Positions 1 through 10,381 are shown, numbered from the stretch's first letter. The stretch: DNA of 64,000 nucleotides from Aphelidium insulamus (GCA_036784855.1 JAZDSV010000038.1:62001-126000); one strand, 5' to 3'. Notes: generated by a model not told the origin, from the sequence alone. Made by a program: numbers and translations.

Positions 1-1251
1 GGCAGACTACAGGTGCGCATATTGCAGCGCGCATGCCAGCTGGTCAAGGTGGGCGGGCGGATCGTGTACTCGACATGCACCTTCAACCCGCTGGAGAATG
101 AGGCGGTGCTGGCCACGGTGCTGCAGCAGTACGCCGGCTCCATCGAACTGGTGCCGGTGGATGCGGCGGCGCAGTTGCCGGGGCTGGTGCGTCGACCCGG
201 TCTCTCCACCTGGACCGTCATGAACAAGAAGATGGAGCGGTACGAGTCGTTTGCCGCGGTGCCGCACGACCACCAGTCCATTCGTGAGAGCATGTTCCCG
301 CCCACTGCGGCACAGGCATCTGCGCTCCACCTGGAGCGTGCGATGCGCATTGTGCCGCACGACCAGGACACGGGCGGCTTCTTTGTCGCCGTGCTGGTCA
401 AGACGGCGCCCCTGTCGGCAACGGAACAGTCGCGGCATGACAATGTGATTGCAAACACAACCGATGTGCCGGCCTTCACCGCCGATGTAGATTCCACACC
501 GCGGCGCATGCACGCCCACAAGGAGGAGCCGTATCTGCTGCTGCCGGCCGACGATCAAGTGATTGAGGAAGTGGGCGAATTTTACAAGCTGGCACCGCAG
601 TTTCCCCGCTCGCAGTTCCTGGTGCGCTCCACCGCCGAACTGAAGCGCATAATCTACTTTGTGTCGCGCGGTGTGGCTTCCGTGCTGCGTGCCGGTGCCG
701 TGCAAGACACCGCCGCCGCGCCGCCGCCGCCACTCAAGATCATCAACGCGGGCATCAAGGCGTTCGCGCGCACCGAACTGGCGCAGTGTGACAAGGCGCG
801 CGAGGCAGACATTTTTCTCTACCGCTTCCACCAGGAGATCGTGCCGCTCATACACCCGTTCCTCGGTGAGCACTGTTTTGTGGATGTGCCCGATGGGGAC
901 ATGCGGTTCTGTCTGCAGACCGAGTTCCCCATGCTGGACGGGTTCAGCGGCCAGGTCGGCGCCCGAATCACTCGGCTTCCCATGGGCGGGTTCATGTTCC
1001 GGCATACAAGTACTGGTGGCAAGGTGACGCTGATGCCGGCGTGGCGGGCGCGCAACAGTGTCAACGTGCTGCTGGCCAAGAAGGAGCGGCTGAATGTGCT
1101 GGTGCGGGTGTTTGGAACGGATGCGGCACACGCCATCATTGGTGGCTTTGTGGCGGGGCATCTGCGTGATGCCGTCGCCGACAATGCCGCCGTCGAGACT
1201 GCTGTGGACACTGAGAAGGAGGTGGCATCGTCAACAGCCGTGGAACGATAG
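1..1251 (+). CDS. NSUN2: tRNA (cytosine-5) methyltransferase NSUN2-like, C-terminal part
   Basis: The frame is open from base 1, so the 5' part of the gene lies outside the window; it ends at TAG 1249-1251. The first residues read LQVRILQRAC, followed by GGRIVYSTC with a TFNPLENEAV continuation. This is motif VI of the RsmB/NSUN family, where the Cys of the TC pair is the catalytic nucleophile. The PC motif (motif IV) and SAM-binding residues are upstream and not visible. A long C-terminal extension follows, as in NSUN2/Trm4, which methylate C5 of cytosines in tRNA in the nucleus and nucleolus. About 412 residues are present in one uninterrupted exon. Identity as NSUN2/Trm4 rather than another NSUN rests on the long C-terminus and the LQLRI-like context. 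Confidence 0.85.
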   Translation, partial: GRLQVRILQRACQLVKVGGRIVYSTCTFNPLENEAVLATVLQQYAGSIELVPVDAAAQLPGLVRRPGLSTWTVMNKKMERYESFAAVPHDHQSIRESMFPPTAAQASALHLERAMRIVPHDQDTGGFFVAVLVKTAPLSATEQSRHDNVIANTTDVPAFTADVDSTPRRMHAHKEEPYLLLPADDQVIEEVGEFYKLAPQFPRSQFLVRSTAELKRIIYFVSRGVASVLRAGAVQDTAAAPPPPLKIINAGIKAFARTELAQCDKAREADIFLYRFHQEIVPLIHPFLGEHCFVDVPDGDMRFCLQTEFPMLDGFSGQVGARITRLPMGGFMFRHTSTGGKVTLMPAWRARNSVNVLLAKKERLNVLVRVFGTDAAHAIIGGFVAGHLRDAVADNAAVETAVDTEKEVASSTAVER

Positions 1252-1708
1252 ATTACAGTGACGGTAGTGGATAAAGAGAGCAATTACAGTCATAGAATAG
1301 AGTGCGAGTCCCGGTGCTAAATATTTATTATCAAACTTGATATTATTAAGACCAGAGCATAAAAGGGATGAATGGCTGTCAGAGCGTAAGTGTAGCCGTT
1401 CTTGTCGATCTTTCAGTTTCAGCGCACACACATTACGAACATGATTACATCAAATCTGGACTCACGGCTTTTACGCAGCGGCTTCAGTTTGTGTCAGGTT
1501 TTAGCAGTGTGAAGGTTCAGTTTTTGTTCGCTCGCTTAAGCGATCGCAGCTCCTATGTACTGTGGCGCCGCCGCATTTGCTGCAGTTGTCACTGTATTAA
1601 ATACTTCAGAGCTGCAAGAGGGGAGCGGCAGAGTATTAACAGCTGTAGTGGTATGTTCAGCGGCCAAATCCATCATTCCCATCAAGGGGGGAGGGACGAC
1701 ATGAGAAA
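1252..1708. other. Intergenic region without recognisable gene
   Basis: Only short, overlapping open frames with no protein-like composition are seen. The stretch separates the NSUN2 stop from the next small secreted gene and probably holds the NSUN2 3' end and the promoter of the next gene. Confidence 0.4.
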
Positions 1709-2116
1709 ATGGTGCAAATGAAAACGTTGGCCGTGGCGTTGTTCTCTGCGCTATGCCTTGCCGTTGCCGTCGCCGCACAGCCTGATCAGCCAAAAGCCGA
1801 CGAAGCACATCAGCCGCCATCTGCAGCAGAGGAAAATGAAGCGATTGACGCGGCAGATGCCACGCGAATTTGCGCCGCAGCCGCAAACGAGATAAACCAA
1901 GATCCGGTCACGCACGGCATTCTGTGCTCTCCGGCAATAGCCTCTCATGTTTGCGTATTCTTGCGCGGCCATTACTTGTTTGTAGCACCGGTGTCAAAGG
2001 ACATGCACAAGGCGTACCGGTGCGCCCACAAGGGTGCCACGACGACCAGTGCCGCAGTGGCGCTCGACGTTTCTGCCAACACTGCGCCCGAATCAATGTT
2101 CGCCTCACGAGAATAA
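1709..2116 (+). CDS. Small secreted protein of unknown function
   Basis: Single-exon frame of 135 codons ending TAA. Met at 1709 or the in-frame Met at 1718 starts a typical signal peptide (KTLAVALFSALCLAVAVAAQ), followed by an acidic, Ala/Pro-rich spacer and a Cys-containing domain. I recognise no family. The 3' end runs directly into the broken ankyrin-type repeat gene in another frame, so it could itself be a fragment. Confidence is limited because only the signal peptide and length support it. Confidence 0.45.
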   Translation: MVQMKTLAVALFSALCLAVAVAAQPDQPKADEAHQPPSAAEENEAIDAADATRICAAAANEINQDPVTHGILCSPAIASHVCVFLRGHYLFVAPVSKDMHKAYRCAHKGATTTSAAVALDVSANTAPESMFASRE

Positions 2117-2119
2117 CGG

Positions 2120-3314
2120 ACTTTGCCACGCCCTATATCTCCTTGGGATACCGACACGTGTGTTGGCCGGTTCCATCATCAAGTCCAATATGGAGGGGAA
2201 ATTTTCGGTGTTGACTGCGTTGGAAAAAGAGCGTGCTGAGCAGTTTCCCGGCTGGGACTGGTGCGTCAACTTGGCGGCGCTGCACGGCAAACTCGATGTC
2301 GTAACGGAGCTTCATGGTCAACACTGCAATGAATGGTATTCCATGCGTAAATATTCAAACGTATATAAGGATATTGCCAAGGATCGAGATATCTGCTACT
2401 GTGCTTCAGTGGGCGAAAAAAGCGGGCTATCGGTGGGGAGATTCGGTAGGCGAAGGAGCCGTGGACGGCTAGCAGCAAGAGTTACTGGAAGCCTTACGAT
2501 TCAACCACTATGAATTCACTGGCGCGAGTTGTGGTGCTGCCGCGGACGCTGGAAACTTTGCATTGCTCGAGTGGCTGCGCCATACTGCCAATTGTCCTTG
2601 GCACACGGAGACAATTGCAAAAGTTGCTGCAAATGGACATTTACCTATTATGCAGTGGGCGCGTGAAAACGGGTGTGAGTGGGGGCAAGATGCGTTCCCC
2701 AGCGCTGTTAAGAGTGGAATTCGCGAGGTTTTTCTTTGGTTGCGTGAAAACGGCTGTCCCATGCGATACGAATTTGATTGCGTGACTAATGCTGCGGAAA
2801 ACGGTGACATGGAAATGCTGCGACTTTTGCATAGCGAAGGGCTCTTGTATTATAACCGCGAGACAATCAACGCTGCACGGCGCGCAGAAGTACTGGAATT
2901 TCTTTACACTCATATGCGACCATCAACGTGGTTAAATGGCCAGCCTATTCAATTTAATGAGGAGTGGGAAGGTGCTTGCACATCTGCTGCAGCATCAGGA
3001 AGGTTGGAGGCGCTCGATGGCTCCATAAACGAAAATTTCCCTGGGGTACAGAAACGCGTCTAGCGGCCGCCAGAAACCTCCAATTGAGAACACTACAATT
3101 TGCCCATGCCAGAGGCTGTCATGGAGATCTCGGGGACGAACTCAAGGAAGCGACGGATTTATTTGAGGGCGGAATAGACCAAGACGATTATCTTGAGCTT
3201 CAGCAGTGGATAGGAACACCTAGTATCCCGCCTGAATTCCGGCGCAAGACTAGATGGAATAAACTGCGCGGATTGTTGGCGAAGAGAAGAAGGAACCTGA
3301 CACCGTTAGGTTAA
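2120..3314 (+). pseudogene. Degenerate ankyrin-type repeat gene
   Basis: Ankyrin-like units of the kind found in large ankyrin arrays of protists and giant viruses (LEWLRHTANCPW, IMQWARENGCEWG, VFLWLRENGCP, EMLRLLHSEG) are spread over two frames. One frame carries about 2120-2393. A second runs about 2395-3015 but contains an in-frame TAG at 2470-2472. The first frame resumes from about 3015 to the stop at 3312-3314, with LQFAHARGCHGDLGDEL. No splice sites explain the frame changes. The unit AATVLQWAKKAGYRWGD just before the TAG confirms homology across the lesion. Two frameshifts plus a nonsense codon make a pseudogene the simplest reading. Confidence 0.65.
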
Positions 3315-3688
3315 GTATAATGTGACATGCTCATTGTTATCCCGTAAATAAACACTTGTAACGCAAATAATTTGTGAGTGTGACGAGAGCCCATGCTCAT
3401 CGGCGGAATGTAAAGCGCCTCGCCGTCCTCGTCATCGATCAATTGCAGCGCCGAAACGTCGAATATCTTCTCCACCACCAAGCCAGGCAATTTTCCAACG
3501 GCCGCCAAGTCAGCCCGTGACGACTCTCGGGATATCTGTGCAAGCGGCAGAGTCGTAAAAGTAAACGGTGATATGTTGTTCATTAGATAAGATTATCCGT
3601 GGGATTATCTCAGTGGACGGTGGATAATACATGCTGAGGAACAATATATCAACAGCGTTAATGGAAACTATTCAAGTATCCCCCGATG
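3315..3688. other. Intergenic region
   Basis: A 90-codon minus-strand frame (3311-3583) is present, but it has no recognisable domain, signal or neighbour support. Otherwise nothing identifiable is seen. It contains the 3' flanks of the ankyrin pseudogene and of PSAT1. Confidence 0.35.
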
Positions 3689-5331
3689 TTAAATAGCTGG
3701 TTGGTTGAAGAGTTGGCTGAAGGTTGAAGAGTGCCGCTGCTGAAAGTCGGCCATGAATTGTAGCAACTCCCGCACGCCATCCATTGTCATGGCATTGTAC
3801 AAGCTGACTCGCAGACCTCCCACACTGCAACCACATTCAGCTACAAGGTTAAAACGTGATTAACTTACCTGCGATGCCCGGCCAGCTGAACAAGGTGCAG
3901 TTTGGCGGCTTCAGCGAGGAACTGCGCCTCCAGACCCGCATTACCACCGGCTATTCTAATGGGAATATTCATACGTGAGCGCATCCTTGCTTCCGCCACT
4001 GGCAGTGTGTAGAATCCATTAGAACTAGCATAGTCAAGCTTTAGATACAGGGACAATCATTTACTCACTTGGCCACCAGGTCATAGACGGCTGATGACTT
4101 CTCGGCATTCAAGCGCTCCATCGCATCCAAGCCGCCCAACTCCAGCAGCCACTGAAACACCAGGCCGGCCATATATATTGCATATGTGGGCGGTGTGTTG
4201 TACACTACAGCACATAAGATAATGTGACGCGCACAGGTAAATGTATCCACGCACTACTATTGTTGTCTGCGGCCACCTTGTAGTCGAGCATGGGCGGAAT
4301 GTGATGGCGATGCGCCTTCTGTTTGTGCAGCGCCAGCAAATCGTCACGCACAATCACCACCGTCACCCCGGCCGGTCCAATGTTCTTTTGTGCGCCCGCA
4401 AATATCAACCCGTATCTAGACAGATAAATAAAGTACTCTTTAAGATTCAAATACACTCTAGCATACCGCTTGATGTCGACGGGACGAGAGAGAATGTTGC
4501 TGGACATGTCACACACAATGGGCACGTCCAGATCGGTGTAGGGCGCTTGGCCCGCCACCGTCGGCAGCTCGTTCCACTCCACGCCGTGCACAGTCTCATT
4601 GGCGCAGTAGTAGAGGTAGGCGGGTGGTTTGTTGTCACGCGGCGACCAGCACCACTCGTCTGCGGGCGGCAGTTGGCCGTTGTGCTTGGTGGCCTCGCTG
4701 CTCACCACCAAGTTCACCCGACCGCCGGGCAGCAACTTCAGCGCCTCCTGATGGGCCTTTTGGGACCATACACCTGCATATGAGAAAGATATTATTATAT
4801 ATATATATATATGCAGTCAAACTACCAGTGACAATGTAGTCGACGCACGGTCCATCGGCGGCTGACATGTCCGCCAGCAGGTTGTACACCACTTGCGTAA
4901 ACTGCAATGACGCGCCTCCCTACATACATTTATATATCACAGCACTTGCAGAGGAATACAGTATACAGAGTGTATTGCAGATACATACTTGCAGAAAGAG
5001 GACGCGATAGTTGTCGGGAATGGTGAGGAGGCGGCGCAGATCCGTCTCGGCACGACTCAGTATGGCCTCAAACTCGGGCGAGCGGTGCGACATCTCCATC
5101 ACAGACACCCCGCTCTCGCCATACGTGATCAGCTCGGCCTGAATGAGTGTGGGCTTTGTGGAATGGTAGATGCACGTCCATTACCTGGGCCCTGCGCAAG
5201 ACGGCCGCCGGCAGGACACCTACCCGTGGAACGCCAGGTCAGGAGAAGCATAGATGTAGCTGGCACAGCCACAGGCTTGCAGGCACACGGCACGCACCGG
5301 GACCCGCCGAGAAGTTGCGCGTGATTGCCAT
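3689..5331 (-). CDS. PSAT1: Phosphoserine aminotransferase (9 exons)
   Basis: PLP-dependent enzyme converting 3-phosphohydroxypyruvate and glutamate to phosphoserine and 2-oxoglutarate, the second step of serine synthesis. Exons on the minus strand: 5331-5298, 5219-5185, 5138-4989, 4919-4826, 4773-4467, 4415-4258, 4204-4069, 4024-3869, 3824-3689. All junctions are GT-AG and keep frame. Landmarks in order are [24 protein letters not shown], the region DKR-like [16 protein letters not shown] containing the PLP lysine, [30 protein letters not shown], and the C-terminal [17 protein letters not shown]. Length about 400 residues, normal for the family. The intron between exons 4 and 5 carries an (AT)n run near 4795-4812. 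Confidence 0.95.
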
Positions 5332-5629
5332 TGAATAGCGATTGTCGTTGACACTCTTGCTGGAACTGTTGCCATCACGTAATACATATTAAACATGTAC
5401 TCATGCCATCAAGTGAACAATATGTGCATGCAGCTTGTGCATAGAACAAGTTGCATGACGTAATAATCGCTCCATTTAGCAAACTATCCGTGTAACGCCA
5501 GTGGCGTTATACGGATAACATGAAACACCGACTCGTGTAACCATGAGATTGTGACCAAGCCAACGTCGTTCGCTCACATTCCAATTCAATACTTTAAAGA
5601 AAAAGTGAAAACTATACTTTTGCGTTGCA
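5332..5629. other. Divergent intergenic region
   Basis: Separates the PSAT1 start (minus) from the first secreted-family copy (plus), so it probably holds both promoters. No RNA gene or repeat recognised. Confidence 0.35.
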
Positions 5630-6196
5630 ATGCAGTCTACACTACTACCGGTATTCATCGCTGCTCTGCTGTATGCTGTTGTGCTGGTTGCGGTGCCCTG
5701 AGTGTCTGCAGCTGCAGCCACGCCGCGCGTGTTTTGCCAGCTGGAAGTGACGTCAGAAATCAGCAACTATGCTGTGAACCGGTACAAGTCAGTAACGCAC
5801 GCCCTCCAGCGGCTTAAGCATACAGTGCCCAAGAACGGACAGCGCAAGTATCTGGCGTGGTTCGAGCAAGGAGATTTCATCCAAATTAAACAGCAAAAGA
5901 ATACTCCGATAAAGGTAATGACAAAGTGTTGGGATGACGACGGTCTGCACTTGGATGTCACCGGTCACTATCTGAGCCAGTGGCAAGGTAGCGACACCAA
6001 ACATCCCAGCGGTAATAATTGCAACCGTCTTCCTCCGGGCAAGAATGTGGCTTATCCACAGTGGGTGTGCGGCGGTGAGACTTCAGCGGCACTAACACTC
6101 TCTCCCGGCATCATGACGGCACTAAGCAGTAACATTGCCATCTGCAATGTGAAAAATGGTGACTGCGCCACTCTCCCCGACGACTATGGACGATGA
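5630..6196 (+). pseudogene. Secreted family A, copy 1, with in-frame TGA
   Basis: ATG at 5630 begins a clear signal peptide (MQSTLLPVFIAALLYAVVLV). TGA at 5699-5701 interrupts the same frame at codon 24, after which the mature domain continues uninterrupted to TGA at 6194-6196. Family landmarks are VFCQLEVTS, MTKCWDDDGLHLDVTGHYLSQW, PQWVCGG and the C-terminal DDYGR. It aligns along its length with the copies at 6445 and 7189. Removing the stop by splicing would need a 19-nt intron, shorter than any resolved here. It is therefore a nonsense allele or pseudogene, unless TGA is read through. Confidence 0.65.
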
Positions 6197-6444
6197 ACAA
6201 GCGGTCTTGCAGTCGTATAAATCCTTGCAATAAACATATCAACGTGCTACAGCTAGCTGCGGTATATTCACTTTCACTTCACCGTCACGTGATGAATGAG
6301 CAATGCAATTCAAGTCCACATTGTACCACCGCACGTTTCATCTCTGATCCACCTGAAACGCGGCCGTGTAACGTCGTAATTGCGGTTATAAAATCCATCT
6401 TTACTCGCCGACATTTCTGCAATTCATTCTACATAAACAGAAAT

Positions 6445-7074
6445 ATGCGCAATACTGCAGTACTGGCAGCCTGTGCGGCCTGCATGGTTGCCGGAGCTGT
6501 TGCACTGGACAAGCCAAATGTATTCTGCCAGATTGAAGTGTCGTCCTCGGGTGATTTCGCCATCTCTCTGGTCGACTCGAACTCCAAGAGCACGGCGCTG
6601 ACAGCAGTCAAAGGCAGAACACCCGTGGCGCATGTGCACGCGAGCAAAATGTTCAAGAAGTGGTTCGGCTACACTGATCGCTTGCAAATCCACCAGAAAT
6701 CTGCCGCACCAGTCATGATTATGACCAAGTGCTGGGATGGGTTCGGCAATCTGCACCTGGACATCACCGGCAACCACGTCAGCCAGTGGGACAAGAAGGA
6801 GCTGAATGTGCAAGCGTGCCAGAACATGAATGTTCCACTGGCCGGCTATCCGAAGAAAGAGGTCCGATATCGCCCCGAGTGGGTGTGCCCTACAGGAGCC
6901 ACCGTGGAAGGAATTAAATTCTCGCTGCTTCCACGAGCCGTGACATCCATTGACAGGAACATTGTTGCATGCGGCCCTTACCCAATGTTTTGCAACATGC
7001 CTGCAAGGTACGGAGGTGCCGGTGCAAAGAAGAAGCCCAGTAAGAGAATGAAGAAGAGGCACGGCGGCCACTAG
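6445..7074 (+). CDS. Secreted family A, copy 2 (intact)
   Basis: A 209-residue protein in one exon. ATG 6445 starts a signal peptide (MRNTAVLAACAACMVAGAVA). Conserved family motifs follow: VFCQIEVSSSG, MTKCWDGFGNLHLDITGNHVSQW, RPEWVC, RNIVACG and CNMPARYG, with four or more conserved Cys suggesting disulfides. It ends in a basic tail rich in Lys/Arg that the other copies lack. A TATA-like stretch (TTATAAAATCC) lies about 60 bp upstream and AATAAA follows the stop near 7100. No known domain is recognised. Two broken paralogs flank it head-to-tail. Confidence 0.8.
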   Translation: MRNTAVLAACAACMVAGAVALDKPNVFCQIEVSSSGDFAISLVDSNSKSTALTAVKGRTPVAHVHASKMFKKWFGYTDRLQIHQKSAAPVMIMTKCWDGFGNLHLDITGNHVSQWDKKELNVQACQNMNVPLAGYPKKEVRYRPEWVCPTGATVEGIKFSLLPRAVTSIDRNIVACGPYPMFCNMPARYGGAGAKKKPSKRMKKRHGGH

Positions 7075-7188
7075 TGATAAAAATGTGAGGGCAGAGTGCA
7101 ATAAATGCTTGCTTGCACGTGATTGCTCCGATGTGACTATTGGTTACACCAGTCACATTCATTCAACATTGCTCTTACCGCTATCAAG

Positions 7189-7751
7189 ATGAATCTCCTG
7201 ATACTGCTTCAAATATTCGCATTTATTGGCGCCTGTGTGGCCAGACGTGTCATGTCTGAGGCCTACTATTGCCGCATTGAAGTTTCATCCGACAACGGGT
7301 TCAAAGTCCATGTGGAGTAGGCACGAAAAAAACAGTGGAAGGTGTTAAGCATAGCCAAGTATTCGTATATACATTCCTGAGAGGCCAGTTCATCGACATT
7401 AGACAGAAAAAGCCGTCACCCCTGTTGATCGTGACCAGTTGCAAGGACACGTATGGCAACGTTCATCGCGACATCAGCGGCAACGACATAAGCCAGTGGC
7501 GAGCAATGACACCGCAAACTGTCAGCTCGGACAATTGCAAAAAATATAAGAAAGAGAAAAAGAAAAAGGTTCCCGCAGCGCACTACCACGGAATGCAGCC
7601 AAGCCCCGAGTGGATTTGTGTGGGCGATGAGTCCAACAGCAACACCATCACATTGTCGCCGGGCATTGTCGCAACACTGGACCGCAACATTGTCAGTTGC
7701 GGCAAGCCAGACAAGAAGCATTGCAACAAGCCCGACACTTATGGGCATTGA
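7189..7751 (+). pseudogene. Secreted family A, copy 3, frameshifted
   Basis: ATG 7189 starts a signal peptide (MNLLILLQIFAFIGACVA) and the family motif YYCRIEVSSDNGF, but the frame stops at TAG 7318-7320. The rest of the domain continues in another frame from about 7320 to TGA 7749-7751 (DISGNDISQW, SPEWICVGDE, RNIVSCG, CNKPDTYGH). The shift falls beside a run of seven A at 7326-7332. No intron of acceptable size restores the frame. It is a single-base lesion in an otherwise well-preserved copy, or a homopolymer sequencing error. Confidence 0.65.
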
Positions 7752-7847
7752 AGTCTCTGTATTGGTCAAGTGGAGTTATTTAACGGAATGGTTTAAATAC
7801 GCAAAACAGAATAGAATAAGTATTAAGTATTAAAACTTCCACCTGCA

Positions 7848-8638
7848 ATGCCACGCGCTCCGTCTGTGCTGCTGGCCGCGCCGGCTCTCTCCGTGCTGCT
7901 GCCTGCGCTACTAGTACTTCTGCTGGCCGCCAGCATTGACCAGGTGTCGGCATTCACGGTGGAGGTGCTGCCGTCGGAGAACCTGTGCTTCTTTGAGGAG
8001 CTGAAGGCCGGCGAGCGATTGCTGGTGGGGTTCCAGGTGCAGGACGGTCCCGAGTACGAGGTGGACTTTGAGGTGTGTGGTGGTGGTCGCACTGAGTTGT
8101 CATGCATATATAAGCTGCATACTACTCACACTACTCATACTAATGCACCCTGGCGGCATAGATGAAGGACTCGCGCGGCAAGCAGCTGGTCAAGGTGGAC
8201 AAGAGCAGCGGGTTCGAGCACACGGCGGACGCCCTGACCGACGGCCGTATCCACTACTGCTTCCTCAACCAGAACCCGCGCCCGCCCAGCAAACTGCTGT
8301 CGTTCTACACGTTTCGCGACGATCTGGAGGACGTGAACAGGCAGCGCGCCATGACCGATCCGCTGGAGAAGGAGTTGCAGAACCTGAAGGATGGCCTGCG
8401 CTCCGTCAAGGAGGAGCAGCAGTACATTGTGGTCCGCGAGCAGATCCATCGCAACAGTACGAGATGATAATCTTGTATATCCTGATGGATGTACACCGCT
8501 AATGTACACACAGCTGCCGAGAGCACCAACTCGCGAGTGGTCTGGTGGTCCGTGTTCCAGATAGCCATGCTCATTGGGGTATGCATGTGGCAAGTGTGGT
8601 ACCTGAAGCGCTTCTTCGAGGTGAAGCGTCTGGTGTGA
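7848..8638 (+). CDS. TMED2: p24 family cargo receptor, beta type (3 exons)
   Basis: Type I membrane protein cycling between ER and Golgi in COPI/COPII vesicles. Exons 7848-8072, 8162-8456, 8514-8638; total 214 residues, typical for p24. Signal peptide at residues 1-35, GOLD domain after it (ENLCFFEELKAGERL and IHYCFLNQNP with paired Cys), then a coiled region, a transmembrane helix (VVWWSVFQIAMLIGVCMW), and the cytosolic tail YLKRFFEVKRLV. The NSRVVWW and YLKRFFEV motifs match p24-beta/TMED2. Tail-to-tail with the next gene, stops 98 bp apart. Confidence 0.93.
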
Positions 8639-8735
8639 GTGACAGACACACGGTGCGCGCTCTGTGTGGATGTGTGGCATACACACCGTGTGGCAATATA
8701 ACATCAACAACCACCGGCACTCATTGATCTATGTA

Positions 8736-9276
8736 TTAGGAACAGCTGTTGCCCCAAATGCGCTCATCATAGTCCACAATGAGGTGCGGTGACTGGCGGC
8801 CACACTGTGACAGCCACCCGCTGAACCCGCCAGTCAGCACGTACACCTTCTGCTGCTGTGTGGCCTGCTTGCTCTCCTGCAGTGCGCGTGCATACTTTCT
8901 CGCCGCCGCCGGTCCGCGTACCTGTGACAGCCTGCACCAGTGATTATGTATATAAGTACGACATTATATATATATATGGACGTGCATGCAGTGGAATATT
9001 ATACGCGGCACGGCAGAGTGCTCGGCCAGCAGGTGTGGCAGGCCGCGCTGAGTAAACTCTGCAGATGGAGAGTGCAGGGATCCTCGAACGCGTCCCCCTG
9101 CCACGTCAGCGTCCCGCACGTCCACCACCAGGTAGTCCTGTCTAAGTGTATTAAACAGTGTGTACATGTGTATGATAAAAGCGCGCACACACAGCATAAT
9201 AGACCCACCCCGGGGTCATGGTGGGGTCCATGAGCCAGCTGGTCAGCTCGTGGGCGCTTATACGTTCAACATCCAT
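8736..9276 (-). CDS. Small Cdc25/Acr2-like rhodanese-fold phosphatase (3 exons)
   Basis: A 139-residue protein. Exons 9276-9209, 9141-8986, 8931-8736. Intron 2 uses a GC donor (gcacgt), which is the only junction giving the family reading FHCMLSQVRGP. The active site HC(X5)R is intact. It is preceded by DYLVVDVRDADVAGG and followed by VYVLTGGFSGW, the order of rhodanese-fold dual-specificity phosphatases related to yeast Ych1/Arr2 and plant Cdc25-like arsenate reductases. Whether it acts on phosphotyrosine/threonine or arsenate cannot be told from sequence. It shares a short divergent promoter with the gene starting at 9591. Confidence 0.88.
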
Positions 9277-9590
9277 TATTGTGTGTGCAGCGTGTTTACA
9301 ATGGTTGAACAATGAACATGCAGCTGATTGTGGCTCCACGGTGTGTATGCCACCAGTTAGGTGTCAAGCCAGACAGCCAGTTGCGAGGGTGCGCGCTCAC
9401 TAAGGCATCTATTCATTCGCGTCCATGGATACACAGCTGATTGGCGGGGCGGGGCTGTGGATGCCGTGCATGGCTGCCGTGTTGCCTGCCCACTACAGCG
9501 TACATATATCGAGAGTGAGTGATATGTACACACACTTACCCTACACTAGATACTATACACAACGTACACATACTACATACTACATATACC
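9277..9590. promoter_or_regulatory. Divergent intergenic/promoter region
   Basis: About 310 bp lie between the starts of the phosphatase (minus) and the GPI-type protein (plus). No gene-like frame is seen. It presumably holds both promoters; no specific element is resolved. Confidence 0.3.
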
Positions 9591-10268
9591 ATGATGAGCT
9601 CGGTGATCATGATCTTGATGGCTGTGATGGGCAATGCCCGGGCAGACACGCGCGTGCAGTGGGGCGGCAGTGCCACGGCAGCCACCACGTCTCAGGTTCC
9701 GCTGGCCACCACTCCCATCACTCTATTTGCGGCGGGTGGCGGCGTGTCCAGCACCCAATTCCTATACACTAAACTGCCAGCGGCTAAAACTGTGCCGGCC
9801 CCGCTGGTCACCGTGTCGCTGATTAATACGGCGCTGGGTGTGGACATTGAGCTGCAGACGGGGTTCGATGTGGTGGCGCAGACGTGCTCCTGCTACTGGA
9901 TCGACATGGCGGCACTGGCCAAAGAGTATAGTGCCGCCGCTCTTCCCGATGACAGTCGGTATCAGCTGCGATTCCGTGGACCGGCCACCGAGTTGGCCGA
10001 TGCCATGGACACCAGCAGTGGCCTGTTTGGCTTGAAGCGTCAGTATGATGGTACGCCTCTGCCGCGGGTGAGCGCGCCCGCACCCGCGTCGGTGTCATCA
10101 TCGACTTCTACCGGGAAGGCCTCCACGAACAATGGCAACAACAACAGCAACAATGACGGCACTGTCACCACCACCGAGTACACTTCCAGTTCCTCCACAG
10201 TGGCCATTGATATGGGCAGCGTCATGCGGGCGCTCTTCTGTGCTCTGGTCGCTTCTGCTCTGATCTAG
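9591..10268 (+). CDS. GPI-type surface protein, paralog 1
   Basis: One exon, 225 residues. N-terminal signal peptide (MMSSVIMILMAVMGNARA), then a domain with GFDVVAQTCSCYWIDMAALA and RYQLRFRG, then a Ser/Thr/Asn-rich low-complexity stalk (about residues 155-205). It ends in a hydrophobic tail (MRALFCALVASALI) without a cytosolic segment, the pattern of a GPI-attachment signal. The core recalls the fungal Kre9/Knh1 Ser-Thr-rich GPI family (Y.L.F after a W/Y-rich strand), but this is only a weak resemblance. A paralog lies on the other strand at 11233-11892, across RanBP1. Confidence 0.75.
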   Translation: MMSSVIMILMAVMGNARADTRVQWGGSATAATTSQVPLATTPITLFAAGGGVSSTQFLYTKLPAAKTVPAPLVTVSLINTALGVDIELQTGFDVVAQTCSCYWIDMAALAKEYSAAALPDDSRYQLRFRGPATELADAMDTSSGLFGLKRQYDGTPLPRVSAPAPASVSSSTSTGKASTNNGNNNSNNDGTVTTTEYTSSSSTVAIDMGSVMRALFCALVASALI

Positions 10269-10320
10269 ACCCCAATATATATAATATATAATATAATACA
10301 TATATATATATATATATATG
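10268..10320. repeat. AT-rich simple repeat
   Basis: A (TA)n tract directly after the stop of the GPI-type protein, between it and the RanBP1 3' end. Confidence 0.7.
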
Positions 10321-10381
10321 TTCACTCATCCACAGAGAATTTATTCAATGCCACTATGGACTACAATGTGCAGTGGTTCCG

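Noticed and set aside
7-1161. Long antisense open frame opposite NSUN2
   Set aside because: GC-rich coding sequence leaves the opposite strand open; its translation is Arg/His-rich without domains and the sense frame has a clear family match.
3311-3583. 90-codon minus-strand frame
   Set aside because: No signal peptide, domain, splice support or paralog; length is expected by chance at this base composition.
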